Shown: positions 16,977 to 25,233 of the stretch, piece after piece
How the letters are laid out: each line of letters begins with the position of its first letter
Numbering within the stretch: the stretch's first letter is position 1
Source of the DNA: Kineothrix alysoides
Lineage (GTDB): Bacteria; Bacillota; Clostridia; Lachnospirales; Lachnospiraceae
NCBI RefSeq assembly: GCF_000732725.1
Contig: NZ_JPNB01000001.1
Location: 310,001-374,000 of the forward strand
Reading direction: 5' to 3'
Length of the DNA stretch: 64,000 nt
Notes under the pieces: model-generated
What the model was told of the DNA's origin: nothing
The model's input: only the letters and a program-made list of their open reading frames with translations
Databases searched by the model: none
Translations under genes and position numbers: made by a program

Positions 16977-17308
16977 TGCATATTTCAGCTTTAAATGTCC
17001 GCATTGTTTTTCAAAGGAATGAAACACTGGTTGATACCATAGGAAATCATAGAAATTTATGGACGGATTACTTTTCCTGTTATGCAACGGTAAGCGGTCA
17101 AAGTGGGGATGAGACAGAGGAAGCTGGTCAGACGCTGGTGTCTGAAAAAGTCAGCTTTACGGTGCGATATTCCTCGGAAACTGCCACGATTGTTCCTGAT
17201 GGATTTCGCATCCTACTTGCAGACAGAATTTATAACATCCTGTCTGTAGATAATATGGCTTTTAAGCATAACAGTCTAAAGTTTCGTGCAGAGCTTGTAA
17301 GGAGGTAG
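16976..17308 (+). CDS. Head-closure/head-tail adaptor protein
   Basis: 110-residue phage head-tail adaptor (SPP1 gp16-like). The pattern is beta-rich, starting with LNVRIVFQRNE and ending FRAELVRR, with the central WTDYFSCYATVSGQSGDE that is typical of the family. It seals the connector after packaging. Spacing to the next gene is two bases. Confidence 0.82.
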   Translation: MHISALNVRIVFQRNETLVDTIGNHRNLWTDYFSCYATVSGQSGDETEEAGQTLVSEKVSFTVRYSSETATIVPDGFRILLADRIYNILSVDNMAFKHNSLKFRAELVRR

Positions 17309-17310
17309 TC

Positions 17311-17688
17311 ATGGGTAAGAACGTGTCGATAGATGATTTTCCGAGTATTGTAAAGCGAGAACTTGAGGAATATGCCAGTATGGCAGCCGAAGATGTAAAG
17401 AATGTAGTAACAGAGGTCAGTGAGCATACCAAGCAAGAAATACAGTCGAACGCTCCTGTTCTTACGGGAGCCTATAAGAAGAGTTGGAAGGTCACAAAGA
17501 CAAAGGAAACGGCATCCTCTCTTGAAATGACGGTTCATTCCGACAGGCGATATCGCCTGACACACCTTCTTGAAAAAGGGCATGCGAAACGTGGAGGCGG
17601 CAGGACAAAAGCCATTCCCCATATTGCACCTGCGGAGGCAAATGCAGAAAAGGAGCTTCTTAGTGCGATTGAAAGGAGCCTTAAGTGA
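17311..17688 (+). CDS. Tail component, HK97 gp10-like
   Basis: 125 residues of the HK97-gp10 family. Key signatures are SNAPVLTGAYKKSWKVTK and LTHLLEKGHAKRGGGR, followed by HIAPAEANAEKELLSAIERS. It joins tail to head. AAGGAGG precedes the ATG. Its stop overlaps the ATG of the following gene. Confidence 0.88.
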   Translation: MGKNVSIDDFPSIVKRELEEYASMAAEDVKNVVTEVSEHTKQEIQSNAPVLTGAYKKSWKVTKTKETASSLEMTVHSDRRYRLTHLLEKGHAKRGGGRTKAIPHIAPAEANAEKELLSAIERSLK

Positions 17689-18005
17689 TGACAAGGGAAA
17701 ATGTGCCAACTATGTTGAAAGAGATGAGTCTCTCTTTTGCCTATGACCATTATGCAGAAGGGGAAGCTGTTAATCCTCCATTTCTTGTATACAGATATCC
17801 GAGAGCAGATAATTTTGCAGCAGACGGGGTGGCATATTTCAAACAGGATGTATTTCATTTGGAGTTGTATACAGATATCAAAGACCCGGAAATAGAAGCA
17901 AGAGTAGAAGCTGTGTTAGATAAGTATAACTTTTTCTATGAAAAGAGTGAAACTTGGATTTCAACAGAAAAAATGTATGAAGTCCTATATGAAATGGAGG
18001 TATAG
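17688..18005 (+). CDS. Tail terminator/completion-like protein
   Basis: 105-residue protein with an alpha/beta pattern (DVFHLELYTDIKDPEIEARV) in the position where siphophages encode the tail-terminator ring (lambda gpU-like). The position and length suggest that role; the sequence family is only loosely recognisable. ATG 17688 overlaps the previous TGA; GTG 17685 is an alternative. Confidence 0.65.
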   Translation: MTRENVPTMLKEMSLSFAYDHYAEGEAVNPPFLVYRYPRADNFAADGVAYFKQDVFHLELYTDIKDPEIEARVEAVLDKYNFFYEKSETWISTEKMYEVLYEMEV

Positions 18006-18007
18006 AG

Positions 18008-18610
18008 ATGGCTACAAAAAAGAATAAAGTAAAGTTTAATATCAGTAACGTGCATTATGCGTTGGTTATAGAGAATGCAGACGGTACGATTACGTGGGGA
18101 ATACCCGTGGCACTTCCCGGTGCAGTATCCATTTCCCTTGATCCGCAGGGGGAACCGGAATCCTTTTATGCAGACGGCATTGAGTATTATGTCATTAATA
18201 ATAATCAGGGCTACGATGGAGATTTGGAAGTTGCGATGATTCCAGAGGAATTCAGGACAGGGGTTCTTATGGAGATAACTGATTCCAATAATGTCCTTGT
18301 GGAGAATGCAAGCAGTGAGACAGGCAAATTTGCCCTGTTATTTGAGTTTGACGGTGATGTGAAGAAAATCCGTCACGTCATGTATAACTGCTCTGCATCC
18401 AGGCCATCCATAGCTGCAAAGACCAATGAAGACGGGAGAGAAGTACAGACGGAAACACTGACCGTTAAGGCAAGGCCGCTTGCCACCGGCTTTGTTAAGG
18501 CAAAGACCGGGGACAGTACCAAGGCCTCTGTTTATAACAATTGGTACAAATCCGTTTATCAGCCGAACACACCTGAGCCGGAAGAGCCGACGGAAGAACC
18601 AACATCATAA
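18008..18610 (+). CDS. Major tail protein, phi13 family
   Basis: 200-residue phi13-type major tail protein, which builds the tail tube. Typical pieces: NVHYALVIENADGTITWGIP near the N-terminus, ISLDPQGEPESFYADGIEYY and the GYDGDLEVAMIPEEF segment. The C-terminus is an acidic proline-rich tail (TPEPEEPTEEPTS). Confidence 0.9.
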   Translation: MATKKNKVKFNISNVHYALVIENADGTITWGIPVALPGAVSISLDPQGEPESFYADGIEYYVINNNQGYDGDLEVAMIPEEFRTGVLMEITDSNNVLVENASSETGKFALLFEFDGDVKKIRHVMYNCSASRPSIAAKTNEDGREVQTETLTVKARPLATGFVKAKTGDSTKASVYNNWYKSVYQPNTPEPEEPTEEPTS

Positions 18611-18624
18611 TGGAGGGATAGGAC

Positions 18625-19002
18625 ATGGGTATGATGAAAGTAATTGAAATAGACGGACAGAAGGTGGCATTCAAAGCGAGTGCCGCCATTCCCCGTATTT
18701 ACAGACTGAAATTCCAAAGAGATATCTACAAGGATTTAAAAGCCTTGGAGAAATCTATCGGCCAGTCGGATGAAAAGGAATCAAGTCTTGATATGTTCAG
18801 TTTAGAGATGTTTGAGAATATTGCATTCGTAATGGCAAAACATGCAGATGCATCCATCCCGGACAACCTGGAAGAGTGGCTAGATTCTTTTAATACCTTT
18901 TCCATCTATCAGATACTTCCACAGCTGATAGAACTATGGGGGCTGAATATTCAGACGGACGTTGCATCTAAAAAAAACTTCGTCCTTCCGAGCGGGAAAT
19001 GA
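18625..19002 (+). CDS. Tail assembly chaperone (G-like, zero frame)
   Basis: 125-residue protein between major tail protein and tape measure, the place of lambda G. It starts MGMMKVIEIDGQKVAFKASA and is mostly helical. A slippery heptamer A_AAA_AAC (18972-18978) lies in the correct frame near its end, so part of the ribosomes should shift by -1 and make a longer product. GGAGGG lies 7 nt before the ATG. Tail chaperones coat the tape measure during tail assembly. Confidence 0.85.
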   Translation: MGMMKVIEIDGQKVAFKASAAIPRIYRLKFQRDIYKDLKALEKSIGQSDEKESSLDMFSLEMFENIAFVMAKHADASIPDNLEEWLDSFNTFSIYQILPQLIELWGLNIQTDVASKKNFVLPSGK

Positions 19003-19163
19003 CAACCCCGCTGTTTCTTCTAAGATGCACACAGTTAGGCTTATCGATGGCAGATTTAGAACTGCTGTCGATAGGTCTGATTAATGATATGTATGCGGAG
19101 AGTAGCAACGATGACTGTAATTATGCAACCCTTGCAACACAGGAGGACTTTGACAGGTTCTGA
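18978..19163 (+). CDS. -1 frameshift extension of tail chaperone (GT-like)
   Basis: From the slippery A_AAA_AAC at 18972-18978 the -1 frame is open through the upstream stop and continues for about 60 residues (LRPSEREMTTPLFLLRCTQL, later GLINDMYAESSND) to TGA 19161-19163. An ATG at 18999 overlaps the zero-frame TGA, so reinitiation is also possible. The content is that of the T domain that follows G in many Firmicutes phages. Confidence 0.75.
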   Translation, partial: LRPSEREMTTPLFLLRCTQLGLSMADLELLSIGLINDMYAESSNDDCNYATLATQEDFDRF

Positions 19164-19192
19164 TTGAGAAGCGTTCTATTGTTTGGTATAAT
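19164..19192 (+). promoter_or_regulatory. Sigma-A promoter of moron-like gene
   Basis: TTGAGA, 17-nt spacer, TATAAT. The -35 starts right after the stop of the chaperone extension and transcription would begin about 33 nt before the start codon at 19232. Confidence 0.8.
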
Positions 19193-19231
19193 TCAGGGGT
19201 AGTGAATGTTTTGTCTTTATTGGAGGCACTT

Positions 19232-19789
19232 ATGGAAATAGAGATTATTGAAGGACATGACGGTTCATCCTACTTTTGGATAAAACCGGTAAGAATTGAA
19301 ACAACAGAATCCATCAAGTGGGAAGATGTCAGGGAATATGATGAAGAAATATCAATTGAGGAAGGGGATGTTGAATGCTTCCTGGCATATTTCTTTTTAA
19401 AATACTATGATTCCAAACTGACCTATAATTACAGGAGAAATTTGGAATATGGAGATGAAGCAGAGAATAACCAATTCGAGTGGTATCTGGAACATAATTT
19501 CTACACGTATGAGACCATGAATAAGATGTTGGATGATATGAAAAAGACGGCCATTCTGTTGAGGGATCATTATGATGATACTTATCTGAATGAGATTAAA
19601 TCCAAGTTTTCCATCTTCTATATGGTGGATGTGGATTCCGATGAATATGTGGAAGGAAAGAATACTTCTAAAACAATAGAGATGCATAGGGATGTTGTTA
19701 TTGACTTTTATAATAGATTTATTGCAAGAATAAAGAAAATGATGGAAAATAATCCTGATTGTGATTTGCTTTCCATTATGGGACCATAG
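19232..19789 (+). CDS. Moron-like hypothetical protein, 185 aa
   Basis: Unrecognised acidic soluble protein, rich in Asp, Glu and Tyr, with no signal peptide or membrane segment (MEIEIIEGHDGSSYFWIKP at the start; mostly helical with VVIDFYNRFIARIKKMME near the end). ATG 19232 has GGAGG at 19222-19226; GTG 19202 in frame is less likely since it lies close to the promoter. It has its own consensus promoter and terminators behind it, and interrupts the usual chaperone to tape-measure order. This is the layout of a moron, a gene expressed from the prophage. A role in lysogenic conversion or defence is an inference. Confidence 0.65.
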   Translation: MEIEIIEGHDGSSYFWIKPVRIETTESIKWEDVREYDEEISIEEGDVECFLAYFFLKYYDSKLTYNYRRNLEYGDEAENNQFEWYLEHNFYTYETMNKMLDDMKKTAILLRDHYDDTYLNEIKSKFSIFYMVDVDSDEYVEGKNTSKTIEMHRDVVIDFYNRFIARIKKMMENNPDCDLLSIMGP

Positions 19790-19800
19790 GGGTAATATTT

Positions 19801-20085
19801 TGTATGTGTGAAGAGACAGCATAGTGCCGCAGAGAAATGATTGGTTTAAAAGACAGAGCCTCATTTTAATGTTGATGATAGATTGAGTTTCTTTCGTGAA
19901 CCGAATAATCAATATGATACAAAGGCAATCGTAATTAAAGATGATGACGGAGTAAAACTGGGATATGTACCGCAGATAATGTGATTTTTGCCAGACTTAT
20001 GGATGCAGGAGAACAGTTATTTGGAAAGCCTGTGATCGAGGAATTAAAAGAAATGTGTCTGAGATTGGAAATAAAAGTTTTCTAG
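19801..20085 (+). pseudogene. HIRAN domain gene remnant (frameshifted)
   Basis: Translations of two frames join to a HIRAN-like domain: FREPNNQYDTKAIVIKDDDG and KLGYVPQ in one frame, then, after a shift at about 19976, DNVIFARLMDAGEQLFGK in the next. A further shift lies near the 5' end, where QHSAAE precedes a stop. HIRAN domains bind DNA ends or 3'-hydroxyls in helicases and stand-alone phage proteins. Here the gene is broken. It sits after the moron-like gene and may have come with it. Confidence 0.7.
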
Positions 20086-20100
20086 ATGAATAGAACCCAC

Positions 20101-20134
20101 TAGCACTTGCCGGAAATGGTAGGTGCTATTTTTA
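20101..20134 (+). terminator. Intrinsic terminator 1 after moron region
   Basis: Stem TAGCAC / GTGCTA (20101-20106 with 20123-20128), then TTTTTATT. Confidence 0.65.
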
Positions 20135-20141
20135 TTACATG

Positions 20142-20163
20142 GGAGCGGACACGCTCCTTTTTT
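20142..20163 (+). terminator. Intrinsic terminator 2 before tape measure
   Basis: Perfect 6-bp stem GGAGCG / CGCTCC with loop GACA, then six T. The tape-measure Shine-Dalgarno (GGAGGTG, 20175-20181) follows immediately. Confidence 0.75.
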
Positions 20164-20187
20164 GTTGCAAAAACGGAGGTGACAGCA

Positions 20188-23100
20188 TTGGCAAGTAAAA
20201 GAATACAGGGGATTACCGTAGAGATAGGTGGAGATACCAGTAAGCTAACGGCGGCACTTAAGGATGTGGACAGGTCATTGTCTACAACTCAGGGGAATCT
20301 CCGTGACGTGAACAGACTTCTCAAACTTGACCCGGGAAACACAGAACTTCTTGCTCAGAAGCATAAATTGCTTGCGGAGGCTATCAAAGAAACAAAGGAA
20401 AGATTGGCAACCCTAAAGACCGCAGCAGAACAGGCAAATCAGGCTCTTGCCAATGGAGAAATCACGCAGACACAGTATGATGCCCTCCAAAGAGAGATTA
20501 TTGAAACAGAGGAGAAGTTAAAAGGCCTGGAATCACAGGCAGGAGCCTCTGCCGTTGCCTTGCAGAAAATAGCCAACGTAGGAACTACCTTTCAGAACAT
20601 TGGAGGAAAAATAGAAGGGGTCGGTAAGTCATTACTTCCGCTGTCAACCGCTGTTGCAGGTATTGGAGTGGCAGGAATTAAAGTGGCATCTGACTTTGAA
20701 AAAGCCATGTCCGGGGTACAGGCCATAACCGGAGCAACGGGTTCTGATTTTGAAAAGCTGAGGGATACGGCTATCGATCTTGGCGCAAGTACTTCTTTCT
20801 CATCAGGGGAGGTGGCGGAAGCGATGACTGAGATGGCGAAAGCCGGATGGTCAACCACTCAGATTATTGATGGTATGGCAGGGGTATTGGATGCAACAGC
20901 GGCATCAGGAGAGAACCTTGGTTCAGTTGCAACCATTGTGGCTGATGCCATTACAGGATTCGGCCTTTCTGCAAAGGATTCGGCGACCGTAGCAGACCTT
21001 ATGACACAGGCAGCAAATTCCGGCACCATCGGCATCACGGACTTGGGAGAGTCCTATAAATACATTGCACCAATGGCACAGTCAATGGGACTTTCCATTC
21101 AGGATGTTACGACCGCACTATCCGCCATGTCTATGGCAGGTATCAAAGGTTCACAGGCAGGTACTTCTTTACGAACAGTACTTGCAAACATGGCAAAGCC
21201 TTCAAAGACAGTAGCAGGTGCGATGAAGGAACTGGATATTTGTATCACAAACAGTGACGGTTCCTTTCAGTCCTTAAATGAGATTGTTACCATTATGCGT
21301 ACCAAGTTTTCAGGACTGACGGATGACCAAAAAGCATATTACGCAACCGCACTGGCAGGTAAGGAAGGAATGTCAGGACTACTTTCCCTTTTGAATCTGA
21401 CACAGGGTGAATATGATGCGTTGTCGACTTCCATGAATACCTGTAATGGAGTTGCTGGTCAGACAGCTTCCGTCATGCAGAATAACCTACAAAGCAAGGT
21501 GGAACAGCTTGGCGGAGCGTTAGAGTCATTAGCCATTAAGCTATCGGAGTATGTTATTCCGTTCCTTACAGATCTGGTTGTAAAGATTACGGCTGCAGTG
21601 GATGCTTTTACAAACTTAAGTCCTGGGGTTCAGAAAGCAGTGTTGGTGATTGGCGGTATGATAGCCGTGGCGGCTCCGCTTCTTATCATAATCGGTAAAG
21701 TCATATCAGCTGTGGGAACGATTATGACGATTGTTCCGGCAATCGGAACAGCCATTCATGCAGTAACGGCAGCATTTGGGGCATTGAATGCAGTCATGCT
21801 TGCCAATCCAATCGGTCTGATTATAGCCGCCATAGTAGCACTGATAGCTATCTTTGTTCTGCTATGGAATCACTGTGACGGCTTTCGTGAGTTTTGGATA
21901 AACCTGTGGGAGGAAATAAAGGAAACAGCCGTGGCAGTGTGGAATGCACTGAAAGATTTCTTTAAAGGAATCTGGGAGGCAATCGCTAATATTGCGAAGG
22001 GACTTTGGGAAGGACTGAAGTCCTTTTTTAGTGCCATCTGGGATGGAATCAAAGCCATATTCGAAACGGTTCTAAATGTAATTAAGGCCCTGATTACGGC
22101 AAGATTTGAATTTTATTTGATGATTATCACCACGACTCTTACTGTAATAAAGACTGTGGTAGAAACTGTATGGAATGCTATCAAAAATGTAATAGAAGTT
22201 GTTATGGCAGCCATTTCAAACTTTATCAGCTCGGCATGGGAAGGAATCAAAAATGTAGTATCCACTGTTCTTAATGCAATACGGTCAGTGATGGAAGGAA
22301 CATGGAATGCCATCAAAAATGTAGTGACGAGTGCCATGGATGTCATCAAGAACGTAATTGAGTCTGTATGGAATGCCATTAAATCGGTAATTACAACGAT
22401 TGTGGATTCCATAAAAGAAACGGTGACGACTACGTGGAATGCCATAAAGGATGCCGTAACAGTAGTCATGAATGCCATTAAGGATGTTACAGTCTCTATC
22501 TGGAATGCCATAAAGGACGCTATATCATCAGCTATTACAGCCATAAAGGATGTTGCAATTTCAGCATGGAATACCATCAAAGATGCAGTAGTGTCCATCA
22601 TGAATGGAATTAAGGATACGATGATTTCAATTTGGAATGCCATTAGGGATGCTGTATCTTCCGTACTGGACGGTATTAAGAATGCCGTAAATTTGGTGTT
22701 TAATAGTATTGTATCCGGCATATCAAGTGCCATGTCAAATGTGTTTGGAGCAGTCCGGAATGGATTCAATAATGTAAAGGAACATATCCTTCATCTGGCT
22801 TCCGAGGCATGGGGGTGGGGCAAGGATATCATTATGGGAATCGTTGACGGTATCAAAAGTGCCATCGGTCATGTAAAAGATGCCGTCTGCAATGTGGCGG
22901 ATACCATTAAGTCATTTCTTCACTTTTCCGTGCCGGATGAAGGTCCACTGACTGACTACGAATCATGGATGCCGGATTTCATGGGAGGTCTTGCAAAAGG
23001 CATATGTGACAGTAGAGGAATGATTCAAAAAGCAGTAAAGATGGTAACAGAGGATATGACGATTGTTCCATCCATTCAGGCAGTGAGCATGGAGAAGATG

Positions 23101-23331
23101 GGACTTGAAAATATAATGGAAAAAGTACCGGGAGCCATGCTCTATACAGGCGGTGTGAGTGAAAAAACAGAAGACAGCGCAGGAATCAACAGCCGACTGG
23201 ATGCCATGAATCGGACACTATCAAGATATCTGCCGAAGATGGCTGATTCCAAGATAGTCCTTGATTCCGGAACTCTTGTAGGAGAACTGTCTGACGGACT
23301 GAACCGCCAGCTTGGAAAGGCATATCTATGA
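20188..23331 (+). CDS. Tail tape measure protein, TP901 type
   Basis: 1,047-residue tape measure that sets tail length. It has an N-terminal coiled coil (SKLTAALKDVDRSLSTTQGN), the TP901 core (FEKAMSGVQAITGATGSDFE; AGIKGSQAGTSLRTVLANMA), hydrophobic stretches at about residues 485-590 and then a long WNAIK repeat array. TTG 20188 is the start chosen, with GGAGGTG six nt upstream; the open frame further left crosses the terminators. Its end overlaps the Dit gene by 4 nt (ATGA). Confidence 0.93.
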   Translation: MASKRIQGITVEIGGDTSKLTAALKDVDRSLSTTQGNLRDVNRLLKLDPGNTELLAQKHKLLAEAIKETKERLATLKTAAEQANQALANGEITQTQYDALQREIIETEEKLKGLESQAGASAVALQKIANVGTTFQNIGGKIEGVGKSLLPLSTAVAGIGVAGIKVASDFEKAMSGVQAITGATGSDFEKLRDTAIDLGASTSFSSGEVAEAMTEMAKAGWSTTQIIDGMAGVLDATAASGENLGSVATIVADAITGFGLSAKDSATVADLMTQAANSGTIGITDLGESYKYIAPMAQSMGLSIQDVTTALSAMSMAGIKGSQAGTSLRTVLANMAKPSKTVAGAMKELDICITNSDGSFQSLNEIVTIMRTKFSGLTDDQKAYYATALAGKEGMSGLLSLLNLTQGEYDALSTSMNTCNGVAGQTASVMQNNLQSKVEQLGGALESLAIKLSEYVIPFLTDLVVKITAAVDAFTNLSPGVQKAVLVIGGMIAVAAPLLIIIGKVISAVGTIMTIVPAIGTAIHAVTAAFGALNAVMLANPIGLIIAAIVALIAIFVLLWNHCDGFREFWINLWEEIKETAVAVWNALKDFFKGIWEAIANIAKGLWEGLKSFFSAIWDGIKAIFETVLNVIKALITARFEFYLMIITTTLTVIKTVVETVWNAIKNVIEVVMAAISNFISSAWEGIKNVVSTVLNAIRSVMEGTWNAIKNVVTSAMDVIKNVIESVWNAIKSVITTIVDSIKETVTTTWNAIKDAVTVVMNAIKDVTVSIWNAIKDAISSAITAIKDVAISAWNTIKDAVVSIMNGIKDTMISIWNAIRDAVSSVLDGIKNAVNLVFNSIVSGISSAMSNVFGAVRNGFNNVKEHILHLASEAWGWGKDIIMGIVDGIKSAIGHVKDAVCNVADTIKSFLHFSVPDEGPLTDYESWMPDFMGGLAKGICDSRGMIQKAVKMVTEDMTIVPSIQAVSMEKMGLENIMEKVPGAMLYTGGVSEKTEDSAGINSRLDAMNRTLSRYLPKMADSKIVLDSGTLVGELSDGLNRQLGKAYL
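22150..22690 (+). repeat. Internal WNAIK repeat array in tape measure gene
   Basis: About 16-18 imperfect copies of an 11-residue unit, roughly alternating between a Trp-led form (xWNAIKDAVxS) and a form without Trp (VMNAIKDVTVS). At DNA level these are degenerate 33-bp repeats, visible as repeated TGGAATGCCAT(T/A)AA. Length variation of such arrays would change tail length. Confidence 0.85.
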
Positions 23332-24164
23332 TGAGAAAATTTAAGATTATGAATGGAGAAGGAAGATATTTTGACCTTAATTCAAAGGAATTCTTTTTCC
23401 ATTCCATCGGGGGATTCGGGTATAAGGACAGTACCCAGTTTAAACAGATAGGAACGGATTTCATTCCACTTGAGGAAATCTTTTCTCAGGGAGAACTGAA
23501 AGGATTCATTTTCTTTGGAGGATTGAGAGCTTATCAGGAATACAGGGAGTTTACCAGATTTGTTAGGGCAACGCCCTTAACTCTTGTTTATCAGCCGGAC
23601 GAAGAATACCGGGTTCCCGTAAGGCTTCTGGAAATAGAAAAAGGTGAACTCATGGATGGTGGAATCGGTCTGAACTGTGAAGTGTCTTTTATTGCAACAG
23701 GCCTATTTTATAAGGGTGTGGCTAAAAACAGTGACACTCTTTATATCGGTGGAAAGATATACCCTTATGTTTATTCGTATGCCTATGCCGACATTTCACA
23801 GAATACTCTGCTGATTGATTCAGACAGTTATGTGGACAGTCCGTGCAGAATCAGTATCTATGGTCCCTGTGTCAATCCTGTCTGGAAACATTACGTGGAT
23901 AACGTACTTTATGAGACGGGAGCCTACAGCGGAACAATTCCAGATGGCAGAAAACTTGTAGTCGACACGACAACGATGCCGTACAGCATCACGGAGCGGG
24001 GAAGCGGAGATGAGATAGTAGCGGACAGGTACCAGATGTGTGATTTCACGACAGAGAGGTTTTTTCTGCTAAAGCATGGGTTGAACCGTATTTCAGTCGT
24101 ACATGACGGATTGAATGCCGCCAATATGGTGGTGGAGGGAAAAATCAGCTATGAGACCGTATAA
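23328..24164 (+). CDS. Distal tail protein (Dit)
   Basis: 278-residue siphophage tail protein in the Dit position, directly after the tape measure. Its start FKIMNGEGRYFDLNSKEFFF is followed by the GFGYKDSTQFKQIGTDFIP segment typical of phage tail component domain 1. It forms the hub at the tail tip. The start may be ATG 23328 or 23331, both overlapping the tape-measure stop. The 3' end overlaps the next gene by 14 nt. Confidence 0.85.
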   Translation: MMRKFKIMNGEGRYFDLNSKEFFFHSIGGFGYKDSTQFKQIGTDFIPLEEIFSQGELKGFIFFGGLRAYQEYREFTRFVRATPLTLVYQPDEEYRVPVRLLEIEKGELMDGGIGLNCEVSFIATGLFYKGVAKNSDTLYIGGKIYPYVYSYAYADISQNTLLIDSDSYVDSPCRISIYGPCVNPVWKHYVDNVLYETGAYSGTIPDGRKLVVDTTTMPYSITERGSGDEIVADRYQMCDFTTERFFLLKHGLNRISVVHDGLNAANMVVEGKISYETV

Positions 24165-25233
24165 CGTGGAAATTTTTACCCAGGGATTTGTAATGGTCGG
24201 TAATACCAATGTGAACGAAATGGCTTACAAAGAGGACTACCTTTCTTCTGATGAGAATTCCATAACCATAATAGCCATACCGGGTATACAGAAACAGGAC
24301 TATATCCGCATCAGCAGAGGGAAGGAAGAATATGCAGGAGTAATTTCGGAAGTCACTTATGGAACGGCTTCCTCAAAGAAACTGCAACAGATATCCTTTA
24401 AGCCGTTGATGGAGTTATTGAATACGGATGTATTATTTGACACTACTTTACAGGGGGTGGGAACATTTGAATCTTTCATCTGTGACCGTATCCGAGAGAT
24501 GTTTATTAACCATGAGGATTCTCTGCAGAATATCAAAGGGCTGACGGTAACAGCAGTGTCAGGGACTGTGGACTGGGGGCTTCACATTACTCCGTCCGAT
24601 AAAGGCGGACATTACAATATCGTAAATTTATTAAGTTCCATCATCATTCCGGCTTTGACGAAGTATGGAATTTTAGTAAGAACGGAACTGGATGTACAGA
24701 ATAAACAGGTCAATCTCAAAGTAGGGAAGATTGCAAGCGGAGTCATTATGATTGAAAGCGACCTTCCCAATATTATCAAAAAGAGTGTGACTATTAAAAG
24801 AGTGAACGCAGATGTGAACAAACTGGTGCTTCTGGATGCTAATGATTATGTGACTAAAAAGATTTACTACCTACATTCCGACCTTGGGTATGATACCAAG
24901 AATGAAGACAGAATCACCCCGGTAATCTGTGAGATGAAGTCACTGACCTATGAAGAAGGGAGCAGTTTTGACAGTGTTGCAATAAAGGCAGCTTATGATA
25001 AATTTGCAAACCTTGCCTATTCCAATCTGATAGAACTGACCATGATAAAGGGAGACAGCCTCATAAAGCCGGAAGAGATGGAATTCGGTCAGGTAGTAAA
25101 CATCATTTCTGACGGAGTGAGCTACCGGAGCATTCTGACAGGCAGGGAGACAGGAAGTGAAACTAAATTGATATTTGGAACGGTAAGGCTTGACCTTACA
25201 AAGATTTTAAGGAGGAATGAGAATGGCCGCTAA
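24151..25233 (+). CDS. Tail-tip protein, ReqiPepy6 Gp37-like
   Basis: 360-residue protein of the siphovirus ReqiPepy6 Gp37-like type found after Dit in many Firmicutes phages. It starts MRPYNVEIFTQGFVMVGNTN and contains LKPEEM-like hub features (SLIKPEEMEFGQVVNIISDG near the C-terminus). It probably forms the tail-tip hub that carries the adhesin. The start at 24151 follows GGAGGG and avoids a Trp-rich leader in the longer frame. It overlaps the adhesin gene by 11 nt. Confidence 0.8.
   Translation: MRPYNVEIFTQGFVMVGNTNVNEMAYKEDYLSSDENSITIIAIPGIQKQDYIRISRGKEEYAGVISEVTYGTASSKKLQQISFKPLMELLNTDVLFDTTLQGVGTFESFICDRIREMFINHEDSLQNIKGLTVTAVSGTVDWGLHITPSDKGGHYNIVNLLSSIIIPALTKYGILVRTELDVQNKQVNLKVGKIASGVIMIESDLPNIIKKSVTIKRVNADVNKLVLLDANDYVTKKIYYLHSDLGYDTKNEDRITPVICEMKSLTYEEGSSFDSVAIKAAYDKFANLAYSNLIELTMIKGDSLIKPEEMEFGQVVNIISDGVSYRSILTGRETGSETKLIFGTVRLDLTKILRRNENGR

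Noticed and set aside
22150-22690. Possible CRISPR-like repeats
   Set aside because: The repeats are in frame, degenerate and translate to WNAIK units of the tape measure; there are no spacers. No CRISPR array is seen in the window.
22113-22769. 218-codon minus-strand frame inside the tape measure repeats
   Set aside because: It mirrors the repeat array (repeated SLMAFQ-like units) and has no start context.
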